56,861 nt of DNA from Flavobacteriaceae bacterium (GTDB lineage: Bacteria > Bacteroidota > Bacteroidia > Flavobacteriales > Flavobacteriaceae). The stretch covers positions 1 through 56,861 of the forward strand of contig JAOZVI010000005.1 in the NCBI GenBank assembly GCA_029938265.1. The letters are read 5' to 3'. A program made the translations under genes and the position numbers. Shown piece after piece: positions 43,989 through 53,284 of the stretch. Under the pieces are notes generated by a model. That model was given only the letters and a program-made list of their open reading frames with translations, was not told the DNA's origin and did not search any database. Position 1 is the stretch's first letter; each line of letters starts with the position of its first letter.

Positions 43989-45515
43989 TTATAATAAAGA
44001 ATTTTGTGTCATAACTTTAGGTTTTTCTAAGCCCATAAGCTCTAGAATTGTTGGAGAAATATTACCCAATATACCATCTTTAATTTTCCCTTTATAATCA
44101 TTATCGATTAGGATAAAGGGTACAGGATTGGTTGTATGTGCTGTATTAGGTGTGCCATCAGAATTGATCATGGTTTCACTGTTACCATGATCAGCAAGGA
44201 TGATAGTTGCATAATCATTTTCCAGAGCAGTAGAGACAACATTGCTCAAGCATGAATCTACAGTTTCGGCAGCAATCTTCGCAGCACTCATAATTCCGGT
44301 ATGACCAACCATATCGGTATTGGCAAAGTTCAGACAAATAAAATCAGTTTCTTTTTTCTTCAGTTCAGGAATGATAGCATCCTGTACATCTTTTGCACTC
44401 ATTTCGGGCTGTAGATCATATGTTGCTACTTTGGGAGATGGACATAAAATTCGTTTTTCTCCCTTAAATTCTTCTTCTCTTCCTCCGGAAAAGAAAAATG
44501 TAACATGTGGGTATTTTTCAGTTTCTGCAATTCTAATTTGAGTTTTGTTATTTTTTTCAAGTATTTCTCCTAAAGTATCTTTTAGATTATCTTTTGGGTA
44601 AATAACATGTACATTTTTAAAGGTTCCATCATAATTAGTTAGCGTTACAAAATATAAAGGTTTTGTCTTCATACCATAGTTGGGCATATCTTCCTGAGTA
44701 AATACCCTTGTTAGTTGTCTACCTCTATCAGTTCTAAAGTTAAAAAAGATTACCACATCATCTTTATCAATAGTCGCAACAGGTTTATCATCATCATTTG
44801 TCATGATAATTGGTTTGATAAATTCGTCGGTTACACCTTTATCATAACTTTTTTGCATAGAATCTTTAGCATTTTTCGACTTTTCACCAATACCATTTAG
44901 CATTGCATCATAGGCTATTTTTACTCTTTCCCATCTATTGTCACGATCCATAGCATAATATCTTCCGGTAATGGTTGCCAGTTTGCCAGCAGATTCTTTT
45001 ATAAAAGTATCGATATCATCAATAAATGCTTTTCCTGATTTTGGGTCACAATCTCTACCATCAGTAAAGGCATGTAAATAAATGTCGTTTAAACCAGAAT
45101 CTTTTGCCGCTTTTATTAAACCTTTAAGTTGATTGATGTGAGAATGGATTCCTCCATCAGAAACCAAACCTAAAAAGTGAACTTTTTTATCATTTTTCTT
45201 AGCATAATCAAAAGCATCAACCAATTCTTTTTCTTTGGTGATAGAACCATCTTTAACAGCATTGTTAATTTTAACGAAATCCTGAAAAACAATTCTGCCG
45301 GCACCTAAATTCATATGGCCCACTTCTGAGTTACCCATTTGCCCTTCAGGAAGACCAACATTTAGACCGTCAGTTCTTAATTTAGCATTTGGATAATTTT
45401 CCAGTAAATATTTATAATAGGGAGTATGTGCTTTAGAGATGGCTGATATATTTGTATCCTGAGTAATTCCCCAGCCATCCATTATGATTAGCATTACTTT
45501 TTTTTGCATCGTCAT
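43989..45515 (-). CDS. gpmI: 2,3-bisphosphoglycerate-independent phosphoglycerate mutase
   Basis: This 508-residue glycolytic enzyme interconverts 3- and 2-phosphoglycerate. The metal and catalytic motifs are MDGWG (Asp), GNSEVGHMNLGAGR (with the phospho-Ser), HAFTDGRDCDP, GRYYAMDRDNRWER, NFANTDMVGHTG and ADHGNSETM. The first Met gives MTMQKKVMLII; the third-codon Met is an equally good start. The promoter -7 element is at 45545-45538 on the minus strand. The thioredoxin gene lies ten bases downstream. Confidence 0.96.
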   Translation of the reverse strand: MTMQKKVMLIIMDGWGITQDTNISAISKAHTPYYKYLLENYPNAKLRTDGLNVGLPEGQMGNSEVGHMNLGAGRIVFQDFVKINNAVKDGSITKEKELVDAFDYAKKNDKKVHFLGLVSDGGIHSHINQLKGLIKAAKDSGLNDIYLHAFTDGRDCDPKSGKAFIDDIDTFIKESAGKLATITGRYYAMDRDNRWERVKIAYDAMLNGIGEKSKNAKDSMQKSYDKGVTDEFIKPIIMTNDDDKPVATIDKDDVVIFFNFRTDRGRQLTRVFTQEDMPNYGMKTKPLYFVTLTNYDGTFKNVHVIYPKDNLKDTLGEILEKNNKTQIRIAETEKYPHVTFFFSGGREEEFKGEKRILCPSPKVATYDLQPEMSAKDVQDAIIPELKKKETDFICLNFANTDMVGHTGIMSAAKIAAETVDSCLSNVVSTALENDYATIILADHGNSETMINSDGTPNTAHTTNPVPFILIDNDYKGKIKDGILGNISPTILELMGLEKPKVMTQNSLL

Positions 45516-45537
45516 TTGTCTTTAAAAGATTGAAATA

Positions 45538-45545
45538 CAAAGATA
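45538..45545 (-). promoter_or_regulatory. Promoter -7 element of gpmI
   Basis: Minus strand TATCTTTG, exact TAnnTTTG, 23-30 bases upstream of the start codon. Confidence 0.6.
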
Positions 45546-45688
45546 ATGAAGATATCATATTTAGCTTACTTTTTTAAAAGTTAAATAATACAAAATTTCT
45601 ACAATAAGTTTTTTTTCAGATGTAATTAAAAGACTGAGGATTGAATAAAAATAAAATTTTTACTATACTAGATCTTTGTATCAGTTAA

Positions 45689-45723
45689 TTTAATAAGAGT
45701 TTCTTACAAAACATCTTATTAAA
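45689..45723 (-). terminator. Possible terminator after the M14 peptidase gene
   Basis: The ten-base perfect repeat TTTAATAAGA/TCTTATTAAA (45689-45698, 45714-45723) has a 15-base loop just downstream of the M14 stop. It has few GC pairs and a poor T-tract, so it is only a moderate candidate. Confidence 0.45.
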
Positions 45724-45733
45724 AGTAAAATAA

Positions 45734-47194
45734 TTAATCTACCAAACCATTTTTGATAAAGTTTTTACCATTTTTCATATCATAAATAAAACCGTTTATA
45801 ATAGCAAAGATTACTTGATTATTTTTGGTTAATAAAAACGTAGGGTTTTTGCCAAATTGCAAGGGTGATTTTGGTACATTATTTTTTGATATTGCAATAT
45901 TTTTGATATTGATGATATTAATTGGGTAGTTGGTATATTTTATATTTTTAGGAATTGAATCCAGACCAATTGATGTATATCCTTTTTGAATTATTTCTTC
46001 AAAATTCATATTTTCAAGATCTTTACTGTTTGAAATAATCTTTGGGTAAGTTTCACCTATTTTAAAAGTAAAATCTTTGGCATCAAGAGTTTTGTAACCG
46101 TAATAAGTTGATAGATCGCCAATATCATTGATACGTCCAACATAATAAAAATCAGTATGCTCTTTATTGTCTTTTTCAATGTTGTTAATTCCAAGGTCAA
46201 CGGTATAATTTTCCCCCAAGTAAGGAAAACTAACGTTGGTTATTTTCAGATCGAAGAGTTTGCGATCATTCTTTGGGATCTTTTCATAATCAGCCACCTT
46301 GATATTTTTGTAAGTACCATTTGAAATGGATTGAATGGCTGTTAACAAAGCAGTATAATTGAGTTTACGAATAAACTGTTTTTCAACATCATTTTTATAA
46401 CCTCCTGATTCTATCAAAATTGTACTTGTACCCCATTTTTGTATATTGTCTCCAAAAGCTCTGGGTTCAAAGTCATCAGAATATCTTCCAACCTGTCCGG
46501 GTGCATATTGTTGAATAACAGCATTTATTTGAACAATAATTCTCATAGCATTGCCTCTAACATTATTGATGCTTTTTTCGTAATTATAAGCAGGAGCTAA
46601 AAATGAAATAGTTGCAGGTTTTTCTGTTCGTTCAGCGTTGTAATATTTACTTTGATCATGTAAATTAAATCCAAAATCAGCTTGCAAACTGTCACGAGCT
46701 GCTTTTAATATTTTTGATTCGGGTGATTGTAATCTTTGGGCATCCCGGTTGATATCAATTCCAATGGCATTTCTGCGATTAAATTTTTCTGCTCCATCAG
46801 GATTTAGCATAGGAATAAAATGGACTCTTACATCTTTGAGTATTTCTTTATTTAGTTTTAAATAATTTAAAATATCAAAAATTGCCATGGTAGCTGTTGG
46901 TTCATTACCGTGCATTTGCGACCAAAGCAAAATATTAGTTTTTCCTGAACCTATGCTTATCATTGAAATTGATCTTCCTTCAATTGATTTACCTAACATA
47001 TTTACCTCAAAGCCATTTTTAGATTTTAAAGATTCAATTAAAGGTTGAATTTCATGGTGTTTGATACGCCTTTTTGTTAAAGATTTTTCTTTATAAGTAT
47101 CGTAATCGGCGAAAAGTGTTTGACTAAAATTATTATTTTGTGAATGTAAGGTTATGAATAGAAAAAAAGTTAAAAAGGATAAGAAAAATTTCAT
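45734..47194 (-). CDS. M14 family zinc carboxypeptidase, exported
   Basis: This 486-residue protein has a signal peptide (MKFFLSFLTFFLFITLHSQ) and an M14 domain (about 25-270). Zinc ligands are in SQMHGNEPTA (HxxE) and NLHDQ; the NRDAQR motif binds the substrate carboxylate and the catalytic Glu is in LIESGGYKND. The C-terminal 200 residues form an unassigned beta-rich region. The peptide substrate is not known. It is the last gene of an envelope-hydrolase cluster (M48, amidase, M14), 17 bases after the amidase. Confidence 0.88.
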   Translation of the reverse strand: MKFFLSFLTFFLFITLHSQNNNFSQTLFADYDTYKEKSLTKRRIKHHEIQPLIESLKSKNGFEVNMLGKSIEGRSISMISIGSGKTNILLWSQMHGNEPTATMAIFDILNYLKLNKEILKDVRVHFIPMLNPDGAEKFNRRNAIGIDINRDAQRLQSPESKILKAARDSLQADFGFNLHDQSKYYNAERTEKPATISFLAPAYNYEKSINNVRGNAMRIIVQINAVIQQYAPGQVGRYSDDFEPRAFGDNIQKWGTSTILIESGGYKNDVEKQFIRKLNYTALLTAIQSISNGTYKNIKVADYEKIPKNDRKLFDLKITNVSFPYLGENYTVDLGINNIEKDNKEHTDFYYVGRINDIGDLSTYYGYKTLDAKDFTFKIGETYPKIISNSKDLENMNFEEIIQKGYTSIGLDSIPKNIKYTNYPINIINIKNIAISKNNVPKSPLQFGKNPTFLLTKNNQVIFAIINGFIYDMKNGKNFIKNGLVD

Positions 47195-47211
47195 GAGATT
47201 GGATTAATTAT

Positions 47212-47874
47212 TTATTTTTCAGGAACTGGTTTCCAATTGTATTTTGAAGTTTTTTGTCTGATATTATTGATAAAATCTATACCCGGATCAGTTTTTTTAG
47301 TTCGATAATTTGGATCTTTTTCTAACCAGAGTGGGTGATTTTCAAAGTTTGTATATTCTAAATGACCAATGACGTATTCAATTTCAGGATATTTTTTTTT
47401 AAGATATTTAATCAATTTAATATTTGCATTGAATTGAGCTTTTGTAAGTGGGGTCTTATCAGTTCCGCCAACATTTTCAATACCAATAGCACAATGATTT
47501 AAACCAATTACGTGACGAGCCATAGTAGTTTCAGGCAGCAAAAGGTAAACAGTTCCGTCACGGTCAACTAAAAATTGAGCTGAAACATTTAAAGCACCTC
47601 CACCTTTAATATCGGGTCGCCAATGGGGTAAAACTGAAGGATTAAATGCATCAAACGATTTTTTTAATGTTGGAATGGCCGTCCAATGTACAACCACCAT
47701 TTGAGGTTTTATTGTAGGGGAATCTTGAATTATTTCATAATGTGAGTTTAAATAATCAAGTGTTAATTTCTCTCTTTCATTATCAAATATAATTGGTTTA
47801 TCTATTATTCTTACGGAGCTACAAGAAGCTAAAGTTAGCCATATGGCTAAAAAAACAAAGCTATAATTTTTCAT
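47212..47874 (-). CDS. N-acetylmuramoyl-L-alanine amidase (Amidase_2), lipoprotein
   Basis: This 220-residue protein has a lipoprotein signal (FVFLAIWLTLASCSS) and an Amidase_2/PGRP-like domain with zinc ligands in VVHWTAIPTL, RHVIGLNHCAIGIENVG and the YVIGHLEYTN to DPGIDF region. It would cut the amide between muramic acid and the stem peptide, in recycling or remodelling. A start at 47910 (TTG) is in frame, but the lipoprotein signal begins at ATG 47874. It sits between the M48 and M14 genes on one strand, so co-transcription is likely. Confidence 0.9.
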   Translation of the reverse strand: MKNYSFVFLAIWLTLASCSSVRIIDKPIIFDNEREKLTLDYLNSHYEIIQDSPTIKPQMVVVHWTAIPTLKKSFDAFNPSVLPHWRPDIKGGGALNVSAQFLVDRDGTVYLLLPETTMARHVIGLNHCAIGIENVGGTDKTPLTKAQFNANIKLIKYLKKKYPEIEYVIGHLEYTNFENHPLWLEKDPNYRTKKTDPGIDFINNIRQKTSKYNWKPVPEK

Positions 47875-47931
47875 ATTTATAATGTAAAAGAAAACACGAT
47901 TAACAAACAAAATGGTAATTATCTTTTTTAT

Positions 47932-48720
47932 TTATTTTGCTGGAGGCACATAGCCATTAGCTTTAATGGCTGCTTTTATTTCTTCTATTCTATGGGGTCC
48001 GCTGGGGTGTGTACTTTTAAATTCAGGAGGAGCTTGACCACCGGAAGCTCTGTCTAAAATATGCATAACTTCAATAAATTCATAAGGATTATATCCTGCG
48101 TTTATCATAAATTTTACACCTAAACGATCTGCTTCCAATTCGTCATCTCTTCCATATTTTAGGTTTTTAAAATTTGCAATTACAGAAGCCATTTGTGCGG
48201 TACTTGGGTCAGTACCTGCCATAATTCCCGATAAAATACCATTTGTTAATTCATGTTTTGCCATTTGTTCAGCAGAATGTCTTCCAACAACATGTCCTGT
48301 TTCATGACTTAAGACCCCTGCAAGCTGATCTTCTGTTTTTAATAATTTAAACAATCCATAGGTAATAAATATTTGACCTCCCGGTAATGCGAAGGCATTT
48401 ACTGTTCCAGGATCTCTAAGTAAATGATAATCGTAACGATAAGGAGTCTCTCTGGCAATGCTACTACTGACAATTTTTTGACCTATTTTTTTAACCAAAG
48501 CTTGTGATTCTTGATCAGGATATAAACCACCATATTCCTGTGCCATTTGTGGAGCACTATGTAAGCCTAAGGTAATCTCCTCATCAATTGTTAAAGAAAT
48601 ATGTTGTTTTTTTCCTGTGTACTCATTTACTTCCGTTCTTGAACAGTACTGAATATAGGCAAATAATATAATTGCACCACCAATTATAAGCCTCATTTTT
48701 AAATTTCCTCGACTTCTCAT
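47932..48720 (-). CDS. M48 family metallopeptidase (BepA/LoiP-like)
   Basis: This 262-residue peptidase has the zinc motif HETGHVVGRH (HExxH), the third ligand in ELEADRLGVKF, and FALPGGQIFITYGLF, common to the M48C group of periplasmic proteins such as BepA and LoiP. An N-terminal hydrophobic segment (about 10-25) contains a Cys (YIQYC) that might be a lipidation site. These proteins process or remove misassembled outer-membrane proteins. No TPR domain follows, so it is LoiP-sized. Confidence 0.88.
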   Translation of the reverse strand: MRSRGNLKMRLIIGGAIILFAYIQYCSRTEVNEYTGKKQHISLTIDEEITLGLHSAPQMAQEYGGLYPDQESQALVKKIGQKIVSSSIARETPYRYDYHLLRDPGTVNAFALPGGQIFITYGLFKLLKTEDQLAGVLSHETGHVVGRHSAEQMAKHELTNGILSGIMAGTDPSTAQMASVIANFKNLKYGRDDELEADRLGVKFMINAGYNPYEFIEVMHILDRASGGQAPPEFKSTHPSGPHRIEEIKAAIKANGYVPPAK

Positions 48721-48853
48721 GTTTAATAGTATTTAAATTTGGTTAATTGGTTGTAAAGATAAAAAAAAATTGAATATTCATTGAAACTTAAAAAACTCTA
48801 AAAAAATAGCTCTAATATAAATTGTTTATAATTTATTGGAATACTATAATCCA

Positions 48854-50278
48854 CTATAATTGTGATATACGCATAGTATTTACCATACCTTTATCTTTAA
48901 TGGGCATGGCATTTAAATTGATAATAAAATCACCCTTCTCTGCATAACCTTTTTCGAGTGTCATTTGATTGATATCCTCCACACTTTCATCTGTGCTTGT
49001 TGATTTGTCATAATAATAGGCTTTAACTCCCCAAAGTAAATTTAGCATTGCTAAAATTCGTTTATTATCCGTAAAAGCTAAAATATTTGATTTTGGTCTC
49101 CAGGCAGATATTTGAAATGCAGTATATCCACTGTGTGTTAAAGTAGTAATCGTTGTTGCATTAATAGAGCCAGCAAGATTTGCAGCCTGTTGGCAAATAG
49201 ATTTCGTAATAAAACGTTCATTGATACACTGTATATGAGCAATAGGGTTTCTTACAAATTCAGAGTCTTCAACGCTTTCAATTATATCTCTCATTACTGT
49301 TATAACATCTTTAGGAAATGCTCCAATAGAAGTTTCACCGGATAACATTACAGCATCAGCCCCATCCATTATTGAGTTTGCTACATCATTTACTTCTGCC
49401 CTTGTTGGTACTTGATTTACAATCATTGATTCCATCATTTGAGTAGCAATAATCACAGGAATTCTTGCTTCTTTTGCTTTTCTAACCAATTTTTTTTGTA
49501 CTATCGGCACCTGATCCATAGGGATTTCAACTCCCAAATCACCCCTGGCTACCATCAGTCCATCACAATGACTGGTGATATTATTGATATTTTCAACAGC
49601 TTCAGGTTTTTCAATTTTTGCAATAACCGGAATTGTGTGATTGGAGTGTTCTTTTATAAAGCCATTAAGCATTTTAAGATCTTCGGCAGTACGCACAAAT
49701 GATAGAGCAATCCAATCAACTTCTTGTTGAATGGCAAAAAGAACATCAATTTTATCTTTTTTTGTTAAAGCCGGAAGAGAAATATTTGTCAATGGAAGAT
49801 TAACACCTTTTTTGGATTTTAGTTTACCACCTCTTAAAACTTTGGTTTTAACATTTTTTTCTCTATCTGTTTCAAGTACCTCAAAAAGTAGTTTACCATC
49901 ATCAACTAAAATATGCTCACCAGGTTTAACATCTTTTGGAAATTTTTTATAGGTCATATAGGCTCTTTGGGCGTTTCCTTCACATTTTATAGTTGTAAAA
50001 GTAAAAACATCACCAATTTTTAATTTTACTTTTTCACCCATTACACCAACTCGTAATTTAGGACCTTGTAGATCGGCTAAAACGGCAACGTTAAATCCTC
50101 TCTTTTTATTGATTTCTCTTATATCTTTTATTCTGGCTGCAACATTTTCATGATCGGCATGCGAAAAGTTTATTCTAAAAACATTAACACCTAAAATCAT
50201 CAGTTCTTCAAGCATTTCTTTTGAATTAATAGCAGGGCCCACAGTTGCTACAATTTTGGTTTTCTTTCTTTCTTTCAC
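48854..50278 (-). CDS. pyk: Pyruvate kinase
   Basis: This 474-residue glycolytic enzyme makes pyruvate and ATP from phosphoenolpyruvate and ADP. Motifs include TKIVATVGPAINS, RINFSHADHENV, the catalytic segment IPVIAKIEKPEAVEN, MVARGDLGVEIP, and IIATQMMESM. The start is GTG. It is the last gene of the acpP-fabF-rnc-IPExxxVDY-pyk run, 18 bases after the preceding gene. The C-terminal domain is retained, so allosteric control is possible. A further 133 bases separate it from the M48 gene. Confidence 0.97.
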   Translation of the reverse strand: MKERKKTKIVATVGPAINSKEMLEELMILGVNVFRINFSHADHENVAARIKDIREINKKRGFNVAVLADLQGPKLRVGVMGEKVKLKIGDVFTFTTIKCEGNAQRAYMTYKKFPKDVKPGEHILVDDGKLLFEVLETDREKNVKTKVLRGGKLKSKKGVNLPLTNISLPALTKKDKIDVLFAIQQEVDWIALSFVRTAEDLKMLNGFIKEHSNHTIPVIAKIEKPEAVENINNITSHCDGLMVARGDLGVEIPMDQVPIVQKKLVRKAKEARIPVIIATQMMESMIVNQVPTRAEVNDVANSIMDGADAVMLSGETSIGAFPKDVITVMRDIIESVEDSEFVRNPIAHIQCINERFITKSICQQAANLAGSINATTITTLTHSGYTAFQISAWRPKSNILAFTDNKRILAMLNLLWGVKAYYYDKSTSTDESVEDINQMTLEKGYAEKGDFIINLNAMPIKDKGMVNTMRISQL

Positions 50279-50296
50279 TTGTTTAAATTTTTGTAA

Positions 50297-50764
50297 TTAA
50301 AAAATTAAATAATCCTTTGATTTTAGCTCATAAGGGTTAATAGTATATGAAGTTATGATTTTTTTTGTATTGTTAATTTTTAATAAAATATCATGTAATT
50401 CTGTTTGATTTATTTGTCCGCTGATCTTGATAAAAAAATCTACTTGCTTTTTTTCTGAAATCAAATAAGTGGTTTTAGATTCGTCATTAAATAAATTACT
50501 ATCGTTATTTTGAATTTCTTCGGTTTTAACATATTTATTAGTTATTAACGACCAATATGTCATCGAATTGACATCTTTATAATCAAAGAATGAAAAACTA
50601 CAATTATTAATCTCGAAATCCAGGTCTTCTTTGCAGCGTTTCAACTTTAAACCTAAAGATTTGTTTAAAAAAAACGCCATTCTAAAATCTTCTAAAGAAG
50701 AGTGGATTCCGATTAATGTATAATCGTGTTCGTATTCAAAATCTAATTGAAGAGTTTTTGACAC
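50297..50764 (-). CDS. IPExxxVDY family protein, function unknown
   Basis: This 155-residue protein sits between rnc and pyk, the usual place of the IPExxxVDY family in Flavobacteriia. The naming motif is degenerate here: ISEKKQVDF (about 101-109) has Ser for Pro and Phe for Tyr. It opens with LDFEYEHDYTLIGIHSSLEDFRMAFFLNK, as the family does. The start is GTG. No catalytic residues are recognised and the function is unknown; the constant neighbourhood suggests a role with rnc or pyk. Confidence 0.8.
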   Translation of the reverse strand: MSKTLQLDFEYEHDYTLIGIHSSLEDFRMAFFLNKSLGLKLKRCKEDLDFEINNCSFSFFDYKDVNSMTYWSLITNKYVKTEEIQNNDSNLFNDESKTTYLISEKKQVDFFIKISGQINQTELHDILLKINNTKKIITSYTINPYELKSKDYLIF

Positions 50765-50780
50765 TTTTATTTAAAAATTA

Positions 50781-51515
50781 TTATTGTTCAATTTCTTTTT
50801 GCAGTTTATAATATGCTCGTTTTGAGGCAATTTCTTCGGCTTTCTTTTTTGAAGTTGCTCTGCCTTTTGAGATGAGTTCCTGATCAATAAATAATTTAAC
50901 ACTAAAATGTTTAAGAGAATCATTTCCGGTATCTTCGTAATTAATATACTTGATCTTTTTTTTACTTTTTTGACACCACTCAATCAAAACGCTTTTATAA
51001 CTGGTAATTTTTCCTTCTAATCTTTCTATATCAACATAGGGTTCAATTACATTTCTATAAATAAATTTTTCACAAAACAGATAACCTTTATCAAGGTGAA
51101 TAGCTCCAATAAAAGCTTCAAAAAGATTGCCGTAAATGTTATCGCCATAATTTTGGTTTGAAAGATTACTTTCAACAAATTTTATTAAACCCAGATCACG
51201 TCCTAATTCGTTTAAATGTTCTCTACTAACAATTTTTGATCTCATTTGGGTAAGTGTACCTTCGTTAGCTTTGGGCATTTTTTTATAGAGGTAATTTGCA
51301 ATAACGGATCCTAAAATAGCATCACCTAAAAATTCAAGTCTTTCATAATTAATGGGAAAACCAGAATCATCAGTTTTTTTTGATGAACTGTGGGTAAAAG
51401 CTTCTTTATAAAATTTTAATTTTACAGGTCTGTAGCCTAATATTTTTTTCATATTAATATAAAAAGCTTCTTCTTTTTCGGATTTATAGCTTCTTATTTT
51501 ACTTATGATATTCAT
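50781..51515 (-). CDS. rnc: Ribonuclease III
   Basis: This 244-residue double-stranded-RNA endonuclease processes rRNA precursors and mRNA. The catalytic domain (about 20-155) has the signature ERLEFLGDAILGSVIANYL, and NLFEAFIGAIHLDKGY with the acidic metal ligands; a dsRBD follows (about 170-240, ending KGRATSKKKAEEIASKRAYYKL). It follows fabF by eight bases, an arrangement (acpP-fabF-rnc) common to many bacteria, and precedes the IPExxxVDY gene by 16. Confidence 0.96.
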   Translation of the reverse strand: MNIISKIRSYKSEKEEAFYINMKKILGYRPVKLKFYKEAFTHSSSKKTDDSGFPINYERLEFLGDAILGSVIANYLYKKMPKANEGTLTQMRSKIVSREHLNELGRDLGLIKFVESNLSNQNYGDNIYGNLFEAFIGAIHLDKGYLFCEKFIYRNVIEPYVDIERLEGKITSYKSVLIEWCQKSKKKIKYINYEDTGNDSLKHFSVKLFIDQELISKGRATSKKKAEEIASKRAYYKLQKEIEQ

Positions 51516-51523
51516 AAAGGTAT

Positions 51524-52777
51524 TTATGCTTCAATTTTTTTGAAAAGGATACAAGCATTATGACCACCAAAACCAAAGGTATTACTCATTGCAATATTAA
51601 CATCACGCTTTTGAGCTTTATTAAAAGTAAGATTTAATTTAGGATCAATTTGATCGTCATCAGTGAAGTGATTTATGGTTGGAGGAATAATACTATTTTT
51701 AATTGATAAAATTGAGGCAATTGCTTCAATAGCACCTGCAGCACCGAGTAAGTGGCCTGTCATTGATTTGGTAGAGTTGATATTAATTTTATAAGCATAA
51801 TCTCCAAAAACAGCCTGAATTGCTTTTAGTTCTGCAATATCACCAAGTGGAGTAGAAGTGCCGTGAACATTAATAGCATCAATTTCTTCAGGTTTGATAT
51901 TTGCGTTTGCCAAACAATTGTTCATTACATTTTTGGCACCTAAACCTTCTGGGTGAGGGGCTGTAATGTGATGTGCATCTGCTGATAATCCACCGCCAAT
52001 CATTTCAGCATAAATTTTTGCGCCACGAACTTTTGCGTGTTCATATTCTTCCAAAATTAATGCACCTGCACCTTCTCCTAAAACAAAACCATCTCGGTCT
52101 TTATCAAAAGGTCTTGAAGCAGTTTTAGGATCATCATTTCTGGTAGATATTGCGTGCATTGCATTAAATCCACCTATACCAACAATATTTATAGCAGCTT
52201 CTGAACCACCTGCAACAAAAATATCAGCCTGATCTAATCGGATATAATTATAAGCATCAATCAATGAATTTGCAGAAGATGCACAAGCTGAAACTGTTGT
52301 AAAATTTGGACCGTGAAAACCGTATTTAATAGAAATTTGTCCTGGAGCAATGTCGGCAATCATTTTAGGAATAAGAAAAGGATTAAAACGTGGAGTTCCA
52401 TCACCTTTAGCAAAATTGATAACTTCATTTTGAAAAGTTTCTAAACCGCCAATGCCGGCTCCCCAAATAACACCTATTCTGTTTAAGTTTTCTTTTTCAA
52501 GATCTAAACCCGAGTCAGTAATAGCTTCATCAGATGCTATCATGGCATATTGGGTAAATTTATCCATCCTACGCGCCTCTTTCCTGTTAATATAGTCGGT
52601 AACATTAAAGTTTTTAAGCTCGCAAGCAAAATGAGTTTTAAATTTTGTGGTATCAAAATGAGTAATTGGAGCAGCGCCGCTAACACCATTAACCAATCCT
52701 TTCCAGTATTCTGAAATATTATTGCCAATGGGAGTTAATGCCCCAAGGCCTGTTACAACAACTCGTTTTAATTCCAT
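51524..52777 (-). CDS. fabF: Beta-ketoacyl-ACP synthase II
   Basis: This 417-residue condensing enzyme extends acyl-ACP with malonyl-ACP in fatty acid synthesis. The catalytic Cys is in VSACASSANS, and the two His are in NVHGTSTPLGD and MTGHLLGAAGAIE; NTFGFGGHNAC closes the fold. It is 93 bases downstream of acpP, and that gap has a terminator-like hairpin (52813-52849), which could lower fabF expression relative to acpP. Confidence 0.97.
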   Translation of the reverse strand: MELKRVVVTGLGALTPIGNNISEYWKGLVNGVSGAAPITHFDTTKFKTHFACELKNFNVTDYINRKEARRMDKFTQYAMIASDEAITDSGLDLEKENLNRIGVIWGAGIGGLETFQNEVINFAKGDGTPRFNPFLIPKMIADIAPGQISIKYGFHGPNFTTVSACASSANSLIDAYNYIRLDQADIFVAGGSEAAINIVGIGGFNAMHAISTRNDDPKTASRPFDKDRDGFVLGEGAGALILEEYEHAKVRGAKIYAEMIGGGLSADAHHITAPHPEGLGAKNVMNNCLANANIKPEEIDAINVHGTSTPLGDIAELKAIQAVFGDYAYKININSTKSMTGHLLGAAGAIEAIASILSIKNSIIPPTINHFTDDDQIDPKLNLTFNKAQKRDVNIAMSNTFGFGGHNACILFKKIEA

Positions 52778-52812
52778 ATAAATGGTATGAATAGTTTCTT
52801 TTAAATCGCAAA

Positions 52813-52849
52813 AACTACGAGCATATACTTTATAGTAGTGCTCGTAGTT
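52813..52849 (-). terminator. Intercistronic terminator-like hairpin between acpP and fabF
   Basis: The perfect 11-base repeat AACTACGAGCA/TGCTCGTAGTT (52813-52823, 52839-52849) has a 15-base loop. On the minus strand the stem runs into TTTTTGC, a short T-tract, so partial termination is likely. Confidence 0.7.
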
Positions 52850-52870
52850 ATATTATATAATTGTAAATAA

Positions 52871-53104
52871 TTATTTAGCTTCAGTAATATAGCTAATAGC
52901 TTGACCTACTGTACTGATATTTTCGGCTTGATCATCAGGTATTTGGATATCAAATTCTTTTTCAAATTCCATAATCAATTCTACAGTATCTAGAGAATCT
53001 GCGCCTAAATCATTGGTAAAGTTAGCTTCAGGTGTAACTTCATTTTCGTCAACCCCTAATTTATCAACGATGATAGCTTTTACTCTTGATGCAATGTCTG
53101 ACAT
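52871..53104 (-). CDS. acpP: Acyl carrier protein
   Basis: This 77-residue, very acidic four-helix protein has the 4'-phosphopantetheine attachment Ser in [15 protein letters not shown] and the usual start [18 protein letters not shown]. It carries growing acyl chains in fatty acid synthesis. It is the first gene of the acpP-fabF-rnc run. Its promoter has -7 TATTTTTG on the minus strand (53144-53137), and a perfect palindrome lies just upstream (53151-53180). Confidence 0.97.
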   Translation of the reverse strand: MSDIASRVKAIIVDKLGVDENEVTPEANFTNDLGADSLDTVELIMEFEKEFDIQIPDDQAENISTVGQAISYITEAK

Positions 53105-53136
53105 AATTTTTATTTTTAATTAATTAATATTTTGTG

Positions 53137-53144
53137 CAAAAATA
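53137..53144 (-). promoter_or_regulatory. Promoter -7 element of acpP
   Basis: Minus strand TATTTTTG, exact TAnnTTTG, about 33-40 bases upstream of the acpP start. Confidence 0.6.
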
Positions 53145-53150
53145 ACAAAC

Positions 53151-53180
53151 TTTCGATTTAAATGAACATTTAAATCGAAA
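53151..53180. promoter_or_regulatory. Perfect palindrome upstream of acpP, candidate operator
   Basis: TTTCGATTTAAATG and CATTTAAATCGAAA (53151-53164, 53167-53180) are exact reverse complements separated by AA. The site covers the -15 to -43 region of the acpP promoter, where the -33 element should be. It is not followed by a T-tract and lies between divergent genes, so it is more like a repressor or activator site than a terminator. Confidence 0.6.
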
Positions 53181-53284
53181 AATACGTGTACTAATTTAAT
53201 CAAAAATGATGATATTTTTAAATTTAACTGTAAATATTTAAATTTTATCCTTTTTTTTGTATAAGATTAAATTGAATTAAACAG

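Noticed and set aside
50771-50983. Minus-strand frame overlapping the end of rnc
   Set aside because: It is an out-of-frame reading of the dsRBD region of rnc.
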